Below the pieces are notes generated by a model that worked only from the letters and a program-made list of their open reading frames with translations, was not told where the DNA came from and searched no databases. A DNA stretch of 64,000 nucleotides from the NCBI GenBank assembly GCA_947499305.1, contig CANMNN010000021.1, forward strand, positions 16,072 through 80,071, in the 5' to 3' direction. Origin of the DNA: an uncultured Arenicella sp. (GTDB taxonomy: Bacteria; Pseudomonadota; Gammaproteobacteria; Arenicellales; Arenicellaceae). Positions 1-8,870 of the stretch are shown here, piece by piece (position 1 is the first letter of the stretch; each line of letters opens with the position of its first letter). A program made the translations under genes and the position numbers.

Positions 1-1361
1 AAGCCCACCGGCATACCTGAAATTTTACCGCTTGGAATGGTCACATGCGGGTAACCGCCTATTGCTGGATACGCCGACATGCTTGGTCCATGAAAAGCAT
101 CGCCATTTATATGATCAATTTTCCATGCCGGGCCACCGGTAATACCGATAATTCCATCTAGCTGGTGCTCGCTATATACCTTATCTAGACCATCTTCACG
201 CATTGCTGTATGCCCCTTATCTCGAATTGAATGATAAACATCTTCGTCTAACTCAAGCGCTTGAGATTGTTCGAAGATGCCTTGATCAAAATGCTTGAGT
301 TCGTCTAAAGCATTTATTCGATTAAACTCGATCAAGCTGGCAAGTGTAAACTCAGAAGTCGCGTTAGAGCGGCCTTTGAAATACGCGTTTAAATCTCGCT
401 TAAACTCGTACTTGAGCAGCTTGTAATTGTCATCCCAAAAGCCGTCATACGCTTTCAAGTTAATGCCCTCAATAACCACAACACCCGCTTTTTCAAGCTT
501 TTTGACGGCACGCTGAAACAGCGCGTCACGGCGAGAGTCATAGCCCAAGGTAGAGGCCATCACACCAAGTCGCAAGCCCTTTAGATGCCGACCCTTCTTG
601 AGATTTTGCAAGCCTTCAACTAAACCAACGTAGTTTTCAGCCGCTGGGTCGATCATGGCTGACAAGACCAAAGAGGCGTTCTCAATCGAACTCGCCAAGG
701 GGCCCGCTGTATCTTGAGAACTTGCCAGAGGCACAATTCCATCTCCGCTAACAATTCCGTGAGTCGGTTTAAAACCGACAACGCCATTTGCAGATGCGGG
801 GCATATTATTGAACCGTGTGTTTCGGTACCTATAGCCACGTCTACATAACCCAAAGCTACCGCAACACCTGAACCAGAACTGGAACCACACGGTGAACGA
901 CTTACATCAATCGCGTTATGCGTTTGGCCACCAACCGCACTCCAGCCCGAACTGGATTTCTCCGATCGAAAATTGGCCCACTCGCTCAAGTTAGTTTTGC
1001 CTAAGATAAGCCCACCTGCTTGCTTCAACTGCGCAATACTAGGTGCGTCTTTTTCTGGGTAGTTTTCGAGTAACGCCAATGAGCCTGCGGTTGTAGGCAG
1101 GCCAAGCATATCGATATTATCTTTGATCAAAATCGGCATGCCTTTTAGCAGGCCACCGCCAGAATCATCAAGTACAGCCGCCTCATCCTGAGCCGTAGGG
1201 CTAATTGCAATTACAGCGCGGTATTGATCGTCTTTTGCATCAATTAGCTTGAGACTTCTTTCAAGTTGCACAGTCGCCGAGCTTTGAGCGAGTGCCGGTG
1301 CGCTCAGTATTAGATGAGTGACGAATACCAAAAGAATAGAAACCGCAAACCATACTTTCAT
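1..1361 (-). CDS. Secreted amidase (amidase signature family), C-terminus cut by window edge
   Basis: About 453 codons are visible, open at the left edge. The amidase-signature Ser-cisSer-Lys triad can be placed: Lys80 in PILIKDNID, cis-Ser160 in CGSSSGSG and Ser184 in GTETHGSI, with the spacings (80 and 24) usual for the family. The last visible residues, GGYPHVTIPSGKISGMPVGL, match the conserved C-terminal substrate-pocket segment, so probably only some tens of residues are missing. Residues 1-25 form a signal peptide ending in ALA-Q, so the enzyme is probably periplasmic. This argues against the GatA role of the Glu-tRNA amidotransferase; a secreted amide hydrolase is more likely. The substrate is unknown. 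The gene ends a run of minus-strand genes but is separated from the next by 266 bp in which I see nothing definite. Confidence 0.92.
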   Translation of the reverse strand, partial: MKVWFAVSILLVFVTHLILSAPALAQSSATVQLERSLKLIDAKDDQYRAVIAISPTAQDEAAVLDDSGGGLLKGMPILIKDNIDMLGLPTTAGSLALLENYPEKDAPSIAQLKQAGGLILGKTNLSEWANFRSEKSSSGWSAVGGQTHNAIDVSRSPCGSSSGSGVAVALGYVDVAIGTETHGSIICPASANGVVGFKPTHGIVSGDGIVPLASSQDTAGPLASSIENASLVLSAMIDPAAENYVGLVEGLQNLKKGRHLKGLRLGVMASTLGYDSRRDALFQRAVKKLEKAGVVVIEGINLKAYDGFWDDNYKLLKYEFKRDLNAYFKGRSNATSEFTLASLIEFNRINALDELKHFDQGIFEQSQALELDEDVYHSIRDKGHTAMREDGLDKVYSEHQLDGIIGITGGPAWKIDHINGDAFHGPSMSAYPAIGGYPHVTIPSGKISGMPVG

Positions 1362-1627
1362 CTCAAAAACCCCTGTTATTAGTAAAACATTTGTTAGGCT
1401 ACCGTAGTTCTAGTGACTTTTACGTTTTATTGAAGATCAGCATTGATCCAGGCTCACAATAACGTTTAGTGATTTTTTTAATGACTCCACTTTCTCAAAC
1501 AACTGCGCTATACCTGCTCCCCGAATAAACCCACCGTCTGTGCTTTTGCGATTTATCGCTGACATAGTCGTGCTATTAAAAAATAAACACACTGTTAAGC
1601 GAGAAGAAAGAGCGTGAATTTCGTATG

Positions 1628-1945
1628 CTATTTATCAGCAATATCGCATGTATCACCATTACAGCCAGCCTTGCCTTTTGACGCGATTGTCAATAACGGA
1701 GGCAAAAATAGCGCTACACCCCAGAGAAAATACAAAGGAATATTTAAGCAAATTTTTCGTATCGCATAGCCGCGAGTGAAAGCCAACCCGTCGTTGGAGA
1801 CAAGAACTATTTCCCCCTTTACCAGTTCACCTGTAGGAGGCTCCTCGGTAGAGAGTTGAATACGGTTAAACCAGTCAAGCTTTGATGTCGTCGCAGCTTG
1901 GTTTGCACAGTCCGAGCAATCCTTATGATAAAAAAGTGTGTACAT
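1628..1945 (-). CDS. Small membrane protein with CxxC-type N-terminus
   Basis: A 105-residue protein. It opens with a thioredoxin-like beta strand followed by a C10-S-D-C13 motif, as in glutaredoxin/DCC-type thiol-disulfide proteins, then one or two hydrophobic segments around residues 68-90 and a cysteine-containing tail (C95, C100). A short redox or metal-binding membrane protein is a fair guess, but the fold is not recognisable beyond the N-terminus. ATG start. It stands in a group of small minus-strand orphans (1.6-3.6 kb) with no clear operon mates. Confidence 0.55.
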   Translation of the reverse strand: MYTLFYHKDCSDCANQAATTSKLDWFNRIQLSTEEPPTGELVKGEIVLVSNDGLAFTRGYAIRKICLNIPLYFLWGVALFLPPLLTIASKGKAGCNGDTCDIADK

Positions 1946-1988
1946 ATAAACTACTCAGACCTTATAAATGACAAGCAACTTGCCTCGC

Positions 1989-2426
1989 TTACGTTATAGC
2001 CTTGTTATGATATTTTTGCGAAAAAACATGATCGCTTTTGTGTTCTAACAAATCCCAGCGATTGCCATACAAGTCCTCAAATACGGCAACAGTGCCATAA
2101 TCATATTCCGTGGGTTCCCGAATAAATTTAACACCTTCATCTATATACTTACTATAGTCCCTCCAAAAATCATCAGTACTTAAAAAAAGAAAAACTCTTC
2201 CACCAGCCTGGTTGCCAATAAATTTTTCTTGCTCAGCATTTGAAGCCCTAGCCAGTAAAATTGCGCAACCGTTGCCGTTTGGTGGCGCAATAAGAACCCA
2301 ACGCTTATCTTGTTCTGGAATATAAGTATCTTCGATTAATTCAAAGTATAACTTTTTGGTATAAAATTCAATTGCTTCTTCATAGTCAGAAACGACTAAT
2401 GCAATATGCACAATGGATTGCTTCAT
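1989..2426 (-). CDS. VOC-family (glyoxalase/bleomycin-resistance fold) protein
   Basis: A 145-residue protein with the vicinal-oxygen-chelate pattern: N-terminal HIALVVSDYEEAIEFYTKKL (strand plus helix), then a central WVLIAPP strand and a C-terminal TVAVFEDLYGNRWDLLEH segment that carries the usual 'D.yGN.w.l.e' ending. H8 and E128 are the expected metal ligands. The length is typical of one betaalpha-betabetabeta pair set (two modules). Such proteins act as lyases, dioxygenases or binding proteins; the substrate cannot be told from sequence. ATG start; 43 bp upstream of the CxxC protein on the same strand. Confidence 0.85.
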   Translation of the reverse strand: MKQSIVHIALVVSDYEEAIEFYTKKLYFELIEDTYIPEQDKRWVLIAPPNGNGCAILLARASNAEQEKFIGNQAGGRVFLFLSTDDFWRDYSKYIDEGVKFIREPTEYDYGTVAVFEDLYGNRWDLLEHKSDHVFSQKYHNKAIT

Positions 2427-2516
2427 TAAGAACCTATAACCTCTGAAATAGTAGCATCGCCTTTAAATCGATCCTCGTAAGCAGTTCCCTTATGGTCTAC
2501 CCGAATTTTTTTGACC

Positions 2517-2843
2517 TTAATATAAACGTTTGTCACGGATTCTCTTCCTTAAGCCCTTTAAGCCCGCAACTTTTATATCAGTGCGCCAAATCGACAAATA
2601 GAGCGTTGGTATCATTACTACGATAATAAAGAGTAAAGTGATTAACATGCTTTCACTATAAAAGAGTATCAACGCCGATAAAAATGAAACAAAACTAAAT
2701 ACAAGCCCTACGAACTTCTTCGAAGAAGCTGGATACTCGAATCTTGTTACACATTTTCCACAATACACTGAATCAAGCAGAGTATTGAACTCAACTCTAC
2801 ATGAGTCGACACCACATTCTGGGCAGGACCTTTTCATCTTCAT
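2517..2843 (-). CDS. Zinc-ribbon membrane protein, unknown function
   Basis: A 108-residue protein. Residues 7-10 (CPEC) and 28-31 (CGKC) form a short zinc ribbon at the N-terminus, and two hydrophobic helices follow (about 47-62 and 65-84). A basic tail ends the chain. A GAGG Shine-Dalgarno lies four bases before the ATG. The arrangement, a cytosolic zinc ribbon anchored by a helical hairpin, is common in small unknown proteins of this clade. No function is proposed. Confidence 0.6.
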   Translation of the reverse strand: MKMKRSCPECGVDSCRVEFNTLLDSVYCGKCVTRFEYPASSKKFVGLVFSFVSFLSALILFYSESMLITLLFIIVVMIPTLYLSIWRTDIKVAGLKGLRKRIRDKRLY

Positions 2844-2933
2844 AAGCCTCTTACTTCGTAACGCTCTTTAAACGGATGGGTAAACATCTACATTGGAATT
2901 ATCAACGGGACTGTTAATTTTTTAACCTTTAGC

Positions 2934-3263
2934 TTAATGGTTACCTTTGCTTCGAAAACAAAACCGATATGCGCGTGCTTGCCAAATTAACAGTCGAGTT
3001 AAAGTGCGTCTCGAAACAAAAGCAAAATATAACCCAATAACAGGAGATGCGGCGGTATATAAAAAAGCGTTTCTTTTGATTGCAAATGATGTCGTTTCAA
3101 CACCATCATATGTAATTACACCGTTTGGATCGAGCATAACTTGAGCGAAGGAAATACTCATAACACTACCCAATATAAAGAACCCCCAACCAAAAAATCT
3201 ATAGTTGAATCGCTTCTTTTTTAGCACCGTAAAAGCGCTATTTCTCATTGTTCGATTCAGCAA
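2934..3263 (-). CDS. Two-helix membrane protein, unknown
   Basis: A 109-residue protein with hydrophobic segments near residues 24-42 and 66-84, joined by a loop containing LDPNGVITYDGVE, and a basic C-terminal tail. The longest frame begins with TTG; an in-frame ATG five codons later (3248) is the more likely start, although neither has a convincing Shine-Dalgarno. Not recognised. It could be a membrane orphan specific to the lineage. Confidence 0.45.
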   Translation of the reverse strand: MLNRTMRNSAFTVLKKKRFNYRFFGWGFFILGSVMSISFAQVMLDPNGVITYDGVETTSFAIKRNAFLYTAASPVIGLYFAFVSRRTLTRLLIWQARAYRFCFRSKGNH

Positions 3264-3362
3264 ATCAAACGCCTTTAAAACGGCTGACTCATCTTATGCT
3301 GCGTCCGTACCGGCTTGCTGGCGAATCCGTTCTTAAACTTGTTGGATAGCGAATTCATTGAG

Positions 3363-3584
3363 CTACTGTTTATCATCATTTCCTTTCCACGTTGCTGTTC
3401 CAATAGCGATGCCGATAGCGGCTCCCAGACCAGTGCCTAGAGATAATACGATGGGCAAAATATCAAAGGCGATACCGACCACCAAGCCTAATGCAGTTCC
3501 TACGCCTGCACCAATTCCAACACCAATTCCAACATAGTGAGTTTGAGGCTTCTTAATTTTCGAGTTTTTTTCCATTTCTGCCAC
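3363..3584 (-). CDS. Glycine-zipper small membrane protein
   Basis: A 73-residue protein. Residues 18-65 consist of two Gly-rich hydrophobic helices (GIGVGIGAGVGTALGLVVGIA and GLGAAIGIAIGTA) with the GxxxG spacing of glycine zippers, after a short charged N-terminus and before a charged tail. Such peptides pack as membrane hairpins. The frame opens with GTG (3584) and ATG is three codons later. Function unknown; a toxin-like or membrane-remodelling peptide is possible but not supported by any partner gene. Confidence 0.5.
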   Translation of the reverse strand: MAEMEKNSKIKKPQTHYVGIGVGIGAGVGTALGLVVGIAFDILPIVLSLGTGLGAAIGIAIGTATWKGNDDKQ

Positions 3585-3627
3585 TCTGACAATTATTTAA
3601 CTATGCAGAATCTACCGCGTCGCTTAA

Positions 3628-4917
3628 CTATCGAGCCGACTTATATACCTTCCCTTCCTTCATAACAAAACCAACCTTTTCCAAGAGGCTTATATCATCC
3701 AGCGGGTTTCCTTTAACGGCGATAATATCCGCATAGCGGCCAACTTGAATTGACCCAATGTCAGCTTCTTTATTGAGAAGCGTTGCAGCGTTAATTGACG
3801 CAGCTTGCAGGGCTTGCATCGGCTCCATGCCAAAAGTCACCATACGTGACAACTGCTTTAAGTTGTCACCGTGTGGGTAAACACCAGCATCTGTACCCAT
3901 TACCATTTTGACGCCCGCTTTGACTGCTTTACTGAAATTCTCTCGTTGCAAAGCGCCTGTTTTTCTTTCTTTAGCGAGGCTTTCTTCTAAGATGCCAGCT
4001 TTCTCACCTTCGCCTAAAATAAATTCGGTTACGTAAATATCCATTGATAAATAAGTGCCATTTTTCTTCGCAAGTTTAATTCCTGCGTCATCAATAAAAC
4101 TTGCGTGTTCTACCGAATCAACGCCCGCTTGAATAGCTGCGTAGATGCCTTCGGTGCCATGTGCATGCGCGGCGACGGTTATTCCACGCCTGTGGGCTTC
4201 ACGCACAACCATTTGCATTTCTTCGAGCGAGTACTGTTGTACGCCAACCTTTGTACCTTTGGATAACACTCCACCTGTCGCACAAATTTTAATTAGGTCG
4301 GCACCATATTTAATATTGCGGCGAACTTTTTTAGCGACTTCCCACGGGCCATCAGCAACGCCATCGCTGTTCACTTGAAAATCAACTGGTAATAAATTGT
4401 TATCGCAATGGCCGCCTGTGATGCCTAGTGATGGACCTGAGACAAACATTCTCGGGCCTTCAACCTCGCCAGCGTTAATGGTGTCACGCAATGCTACGTC
4501 TATAAAGCCGCCCGCACCTAAATTACGCACAGTGGTCACGCCCGCCATAAGAGTATCGCGAGCGTGTTTAACTCCTCTAAGAGCAGAGCGCGTTTGCGAG
4601 CTTGCAAGGCGTTTGTAGCCGTGTTCGTCAGCGCTGCCGGTTAAATGAGTATGCGTGTCGATCATGCCGGGCAATATAGTCATGCCCCGTAGGTCGATAA
4701 GCTCGCCGTCGGCTTTGTATGCTTCAGTGCCGCTTGTTACCGCCGTGATACGCCCGCCTTCGATAGTAACTAAGGGGTTTGATATCAACTTGCCTGAGTT
4801 AACATCGACCATGGCATCGGCGATCACAATTTTCTTGTCAACAGCAGATGGGGCCTCTGCGAACGCTGTCAAGCTGAACGTTAAAACTGAAGCAAGTAGA
4901 GCAGTACGAAAAATCAT
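3628..4917 (-). CDS. Secreted metal-dependent amidohydrolase (imidazolonepropionase/Xaa-Pro dipeptidase-like)
   Basis: A 429-residue protein with a signal peptide ending about residue 20 (AFA-EA). The binuclear amidohydrolase metal site is complete: H89 and H91 (DTHTH), a carboxylatable Lys210 (LIKICATGG), H251 or H253 (AAHAHG), H271 (VEHASF) and D343 (GTDAG). N- and C-terminal strands form the small beta sandwich ending in VGRYADIIAVKGNPLDDI. This pattern is that of secreted prolidase-like or N-acyl amino acid hydrolysing members of the superfamily. Such enzymes in marine gammaproteobacteria are often accessories to peptide or cyclic-amide use. ATG start; single gene, 154 bp from nupC. Confidence 0.9.
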   Translation of the reverse strand: MIFRTALLASVLTFSLTAFAEAPSAVDKKIVIADAMVDVNSGKLISNPLVTIEGGRITAVTSGTEAYKADGELIDLRGMTILPGMIDTHTHLTGSADEHGYKRLASSQTRSALRGVKHARDTLMAGVTTVRNLGAGGFIDVALRDTINAGEVEGPRMFVSGPSLGITGGHCDNNLLPVDFQVNSDGVADGPWEVAKKVRRNIKYGADLIKICATGGVLSKGTKVGVQQYSLEEMQMVVREAHRRGITVAAHAHGTEGIYAAIQAGVDSVEHASFIDDAGIKLAKKNGTYLSMDIYVTEFILGEGEKAGILEESLAKERKTGALQRENFSKAVKAGVKMVMGTDAGVYPHGDNLKQLSRMVTFGMEPMQALQAASINAATLLNKEADIGSIQVGRYADIIAVKGNPLDDISLLEKVGFVMKEGKVYKSAR

Positions 4918-5071
4918 AAGGTTCTCAAATTAAGTGACAAATTATTCGGCGCAGAAGTTACGTGTTTACCCCTATCGCCTGATTCGATTAATTAAGTGTA
5001 CGTGCAACACTGCCAAGGTTAGGTATACGAAAAACAATCAAATAACCCGATGGCAATACTTTAGTGATCAA

Positions 5072-6301
5072 TTACGCCAGAGACAAAAAGAACCCGGCGA
5101 TTGCTGCACTCATAAGATTTGCCATAAACGCTGCTGTGACGGCCCGTAGCCCCATTCTCGCAACGTCTGAACGGCGATGCGGCGCGATGGTCGCCAAACC
5201 ACCTAGTAAGATCGCGATCGAAGAAAAGTTTGCAAAGCCACACAATGCAAAAGTGACGACGGCTTGCGTATGAGCGCTCATCGCAGCCTTCTGTTCAGAG
5301 AAACTTAAGAAAGCGACAAACTCATTGAGTACCAACTTTTGACCGATCATACTTCCGGCAACCGCACTTTCTTGCCAAGGCACACCAAGAATAAAGGCGA
5401 CAGGCCTGAACAGTTGACCAAGAATTGCTTGCATCGATAAGTCAGGGAAACCGATATAGCCACCGACCCAACCAAGCAAACCATTAAGCATTGCAATTAG
5501 TGCGACGAAGGCTATCAGCATGGCACCAATATTGACTGCGAGCTGCAAACCCGCTGATGCGCCACCAGCTGCGGCGTCTATTACGTTAGCGTATTGCTCA
5601 GTTTCTTGTTCTACCACTTCTTCGTGGTTATCAATTTCTTGAGTTTCAGGCAGCAAAAGCTTGGCCATCAAGAAGCCACCTGGCGCGGCCATAAAACTGG
5701 CGGCGAGTAGATACTTCATTTCTACACCCAAAGCCACATAGCCTGCGAGAACTGAACCCGCAACCGTTGCCATGCCACCAACCATGACCGCAAACAACTC
5801 AGAGTTGGACATTTTGCCGACAAACGGCTTTATCACCATTGGCGCTTCGGTTTGACTGACAAATATATTGGCCGTTGCCGACATCGATTCAGCCCGGCTG
5901 GTGCCCAGCAACCATTGCAAGGCGCCACCGATGATTTTGATGACCCGGCCCATAATGCCGATGTAATAAAGCACTGACACTAAGCTTGAGAAGAAGATAA
6001 TGATTGGCAACACTTGCAGCGCGAATACAAAGCCAATGCCTTCACTCGAAGCGCTACCTAAGTTGCCGAACAAGAAATTGATGCCTTCTTGAGCATAAGA
6101 AAGCACACCCGACACACCACCTGACACGCTTTCCATCACTGAGCGCCCTACCGGAAAATACAGAGCAAAGGCGCCGATCAAAAACTGTAAGGCGAATGCC
6201 ACGCCGATTGTTCGCCAATTAATATCGCTGCGATGTTTAGAAACGATAAAACCAATTCCTAGCAAAATAAATATGCCGACAAGGCTGATTAGAGTAGTCA
6301 A
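5072..6301 (-). CDS. nupC: Concentrative nucleoside transporter (NupC/CNT family)
   Basis: A 409-residue inner-membrane symporter. The CNT signatures are present: SQTEAPMVIKPF in the first hairpin half and GVPWQESAVAGSMIGQKLV with NEF in the second half, followed by ALCGFANFSSIAI. About ten hydrophobic helices match the family. The start is TTG, backed by AAGGAG about eight bases before. A uridine kinase gene ends just 23 bp upstream on the same strand, so uptake and phosphorylation of nucleosides are probably co-expressed. The N-terminal helix begins at residue 5; no signal peptide. Confidence 0.93.
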   Translation of the reverse strand: MTTLISLVGIFILLGIGFIVSKHRSDINWRTIGVAFALQFLIGAFALYFPVGRSVMESVSGGVSGVLSYAQEGINFLFGNLGSASSEGIGFVFALQVLPIIIFFSSLVSVLYYIGIMGRVIKIIGGALQWLLGTSRAESMSATANIFVSQTEAPMVIKPFVGKMSNSELFAVMVGGMATVAGSVLAGYVALGVEMKYLLAASFMAAPGGFLMAKLLLPETQEIDNHEEVVEQETEQYANVIDAAAGGASAGLQLAVNIGAMLIAFVALIAMLNGLLGWVGGYIGFPDLSMQAILGQLFRPVAFILGVPWQESAVAGSMIGQKLVLNEFVAFLSFSEQKAAMSAHTQAVVTFALCGFANFSSIAILLGGLATIAPHRRSDVARMGLRAVTAAFMANLMSAAIAGFFLSLA

Positions 6302-6324
6302 CTGGGTATCTCCTTAAGGGGGCT

Positions 6325-6963
6325 CTAAATCGTTATTTGACGCAACGACGATTTAATGTGTTCTTTTACCATGTCAATTGCGACACGATTGCGCCCACCA
6401 CCTGTTACGACGATGTGCGCGTGCTGTTTGCTCGGCTCGATATGCTCGTAGTACATCGGCCTCACCGTGGCAGTATATTGTTCAGCTACTGACTCAAAAC
6501 TGCGCCCGCGTTCTTGAGTATCCCGCTCGATACGTCTAAGCAAACAAATATCCAGCGGCGTGTCGATGAACACTCTTACGTCAAATAAATCACGCAAAGC
6601 TGGATCGCTCAACAACAAAATACCTTCAACTAAAACAAAGTCGGCCGATTGCACAAGGCGAATTCCGCTGCCACGGGTATGGTTAGCGAAATCGTAAACC
6701 GGCACCTCGACGTCATCACCGCTTTTTAGCGCTAAAATATGCTCAATCAGCAACTCGTGCTCAAACGCTTTAGGGTGGTCATAATTTGTTTGTTCGCGCA
6801 CCGACATTTCAAGGTGACTTTGGTCACGATAATAGGCGTCTTCCTCAAGCACCGCCAAAGGGCGACCCTCGAGCTCTTGCGATAATTCTGTATAAACGGT
6901 TTGCGCAAATAGGGTTTTACCCGATGCCGAAGCGCCAGCAATAGCGATGATAGATCTGGACAT
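6325..6963 (-). CDS. udk: Uridine kinase
   Basis: A 212-residue P-loop kinase. The Walker A motif GASASGKT occupies residues 10-17; EEDAYYRDQ follows as the substrate loop, YDHPKAFEH as the uridine-binding segment and LVEGILLL as Walker B. RRIERDTQERGR forms the lid. It phosphorylates uridine or cytidine in pyrimidine salvage. It is transcribed with nupC (23 bp apart), giving an import-and-trap pair, and starts 30 bp downstream of the gamma-glutamyltransferase gene. The sequence is slightly divergent from enterobacterial Udk, so a broader nucleoside or phosphoribulokinase-like specificity cannot be excluded. Confidence 0.88.
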   Translation of the reverse strand: MSRSIIAIAGASASGKTLFAQTVYTELSQELEGRPLAVLEEDAYYRDQSHLEMSVREQTNYDHPKAFEHELLIEHILALKSGDDVEVPVYDFANHTRGSGIRLVQSADFVLVEGILLLSDPALRDLFDVRVFIDTPLDICLLRRIERDTQERGRSFESVAEQYTATVRPMYYEHIEPSKQHAHIVVTGGGRNRVAIDMVKEHIKSSLRQITI

Positions 6964-6993
6964 TTGCTCTCCAAATGAGCGTCTTAATTTGAG

Positions 6994-8730
6994 CTACTTT
7001 ACCACACCTGAAACACCGATACCTCGTGGGTCTGAGCCCGTGTTCACTGGCTTGCCATTGGCACCCGATATTGCCTCGATGAGTTGCACATCACCAAACT
7101 CCCAATCGTGCGGCTGCACGCGATAACCTCTGGCTTTCAGCTCGCTTTGCGCTGCTTGATTTAATGGCACGCTGATACTTGTGGTAATTAAATCTGGCGG
7201 CAATAGCTGATGATGAAAACGACTGGCATTGACCGATTGCTGTGCGCTCATGCCGTAATCAACAACATTAACGATGCACTGAAATACTGAAGTGAAAATA
7301 GTCGATCCGCCTGGCGTACCAACGACCATTTTTACGGCATCGTCTTTTATCAATAGCGTTGGGCTCATCGACGATAGCATTCGCTTAGACGGTTGAATCT
7401 CATTCGCAAGCCCACCGACTACACCATAAGCGTTAGCAACGCCGGGCTTAGTGCTAAAGTCATCCATTTCGTTATTCAATATAAACCCAGCGCCTTCGAC
7501 CACCACGCCGCTACCATAGCTCCAGTTGAGCGTATAGGTATTGGAAACCGCATTTCCCCACTGATCAACTATAGAGAAGTGCGTTGTGTTCGGCGACTCT
7601 AAGCCCGGCTGCGCATGCTCGAGCTGACTAATTGAACCGGGCTTCACTTCACCAGCTCGACGTTTGATGTAGGCCGGATCAATAAGCTCGTCGATAGGCA
7701 CATCGACAAAATCAGGGTCTCCAAAGTACTCAGCGCGATCCGCAAACACTCGCTTTTCCATTTCGGCAATCAAATGAATGTATTGCGCTGAATTCACCTC
7801 TAAACCTTCGAACTCTTTGCCTAGCTCGGCTTTCATTTTCAAAAGTTGTATCACCGCAAAGCCGCCCGAACTTGGCGGAGGAGCCGTTACCACTTGATAA
7901 TCTTGCCAATCAGATACAAGAGGCTCGCGCCACACGGCCTTATAAGCTTGTAAATCTTGCGCGCTGATCAAACCACCATCTCGATCTGACTGCGCCACTA
8001 GTAATTTTGCAGTTTCGCCTGAATAGAAATCCTTGGGACCATGCTCAGCAATTCGCTCTAGCACACTAGCAAGTTCAGCTTGTTTAAAAGTGCGCTGTGT
8101 GGCCATTGCGCCAAAATACTCTGCAAAGTTAACCTTATTCTCAAACCAATCTATCGAATCTGGAATTGCTTTGGCTTTTTTGGGGTGCACCACAAAACCA
8201 TGTTTTGCGTACGCCACGGCAGGCGCGACCAATTCAGCCCACGGGCGCGTGCCAAATTTCTGATGTGCTTCCCAAAGACCTGCAACAGTGCCGGGAATGC
8301 CCGCTGCTCGAATACCGACCAAACTGGCCTTCTCAATAACCTCTCCGTGGGAATCGAGATACATATCTCTACTCGCTTTTAATGGGGCTTTCTCGCGATA
8401 ATCCAAAAAATGGTTCTCTCCATCTACCCGTGCCAGCATAAAACCACCGCCGCCGATATTGCCGGCTTCGGGAAATGTGACCGCCAATACAAATGCCGCT
8501 GCCACAGCAGCATCAACGGCATTACCTCCGTTGCTGAGAACTCGGTCAACAACTTCAGCTGCATTTTGATCAGGCACGGCATACGCCGCTTGCCCAAGTT
8601 GTTTTGGTGATAAGTTTACTTTTGTGTTTGGTGCGCTAGCACACGCACTTAGGAAAAAGCTAAGCGAGAGTAAGCTTGCTTTGTATAAACGTGGCTTTAA
8701 TGTAGAAACGGCTATAAATTTGAGCAGCAT
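6994..8730 (-). CDS. ggt: Gamma-glutamyltransferase, lipoprotein form
   Basis: A 578-residue Ntn hydrolase precursor that transfers or hydrolyses the gamma-glutamyl group of glutathione. A lipobox (FFLSAC, Cys30) indicates outer-membrane or periplasmic lipid anchoring. The autoprocessing site is NTTHFSIVDQWGNAVSNTY, with Thr382 as the nucleophile, giving large and small subunits. GGGGFM at 93-98 and PSKRMLSSMSPT are the other signature regions. The periplasmic place fits salvage of glutathione or gamma-glutamyl peptides. It lies upstream of udk-nupC with 30 bp between, though a functional link is not obvious. Confidence 0.93.
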   Translation of the reverse strand: MLLKFIAVSTLKPRLYKASLLSLSFFLSACASAPNTKVNLSPKQLGQAAYAVPDQNAAEVVDRVLSNGGNAVDAAVAAAFVLAVTFPEAGNIGGGGFMLARVDGENHFLDYREKAPLKASRDMYLDSHGEVIEKASLVGIRAAGIPGTVAGLWEAHQKFGTRPWAELVAPAVAYAKHGFVVHPKKAKAIPDSIDWFENKVNFAEYFGAMATQRTFKQAELASVLERIAEHGPKDFYSGETAKLLVAQSDRDGGLISAQDLQAYKAVWREPLVSDWQDYQVVTAPPPSSGGFAVIQLLKMKAELGKEFEGLEVNSAQYIHLIAEMEKRVFADRAEYFGDPDFVDVPIDELIDPAYIKRRAGEVKPGSISQLEHAQPGLESPNTTHFSIVDQWGNAVSNTYTLNWSYGSGVVVEGAGFILNNEMDDFSTKPGVANAYGVVGGLANEIQPSKRMLSSMSPTLLIKDDAVKMVVGTPGGSTIFTSVFQCIVNVVDYGMSAQQSVNASRFHHQLLPPDLITTSISVPLNQAAQSELKARGYRVQPHDWEFGDVQLIEAISGANGKPVNTGSDPRGIGVSGVVK

Positions 8731-8870
8731 GGGGCGTTGTATTAGTTGTGCGTGTCTCTAGCAACATACTCCACCTTTAGCAAAAGACAAAATTCTCGAG
8801 CAAAAACGTAATTAAAAATATCAGCTCAAACAGCGACGTCTCCAACTCTAGAATTTACGACACCCTCTAT

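Noticed and set aside
4145..5149. Several plus-strand ORFs of 70-92 codons over the amidohydrolase and nupC region
   Set aside because: They are shadow frames of well-supported minus-strand genes.
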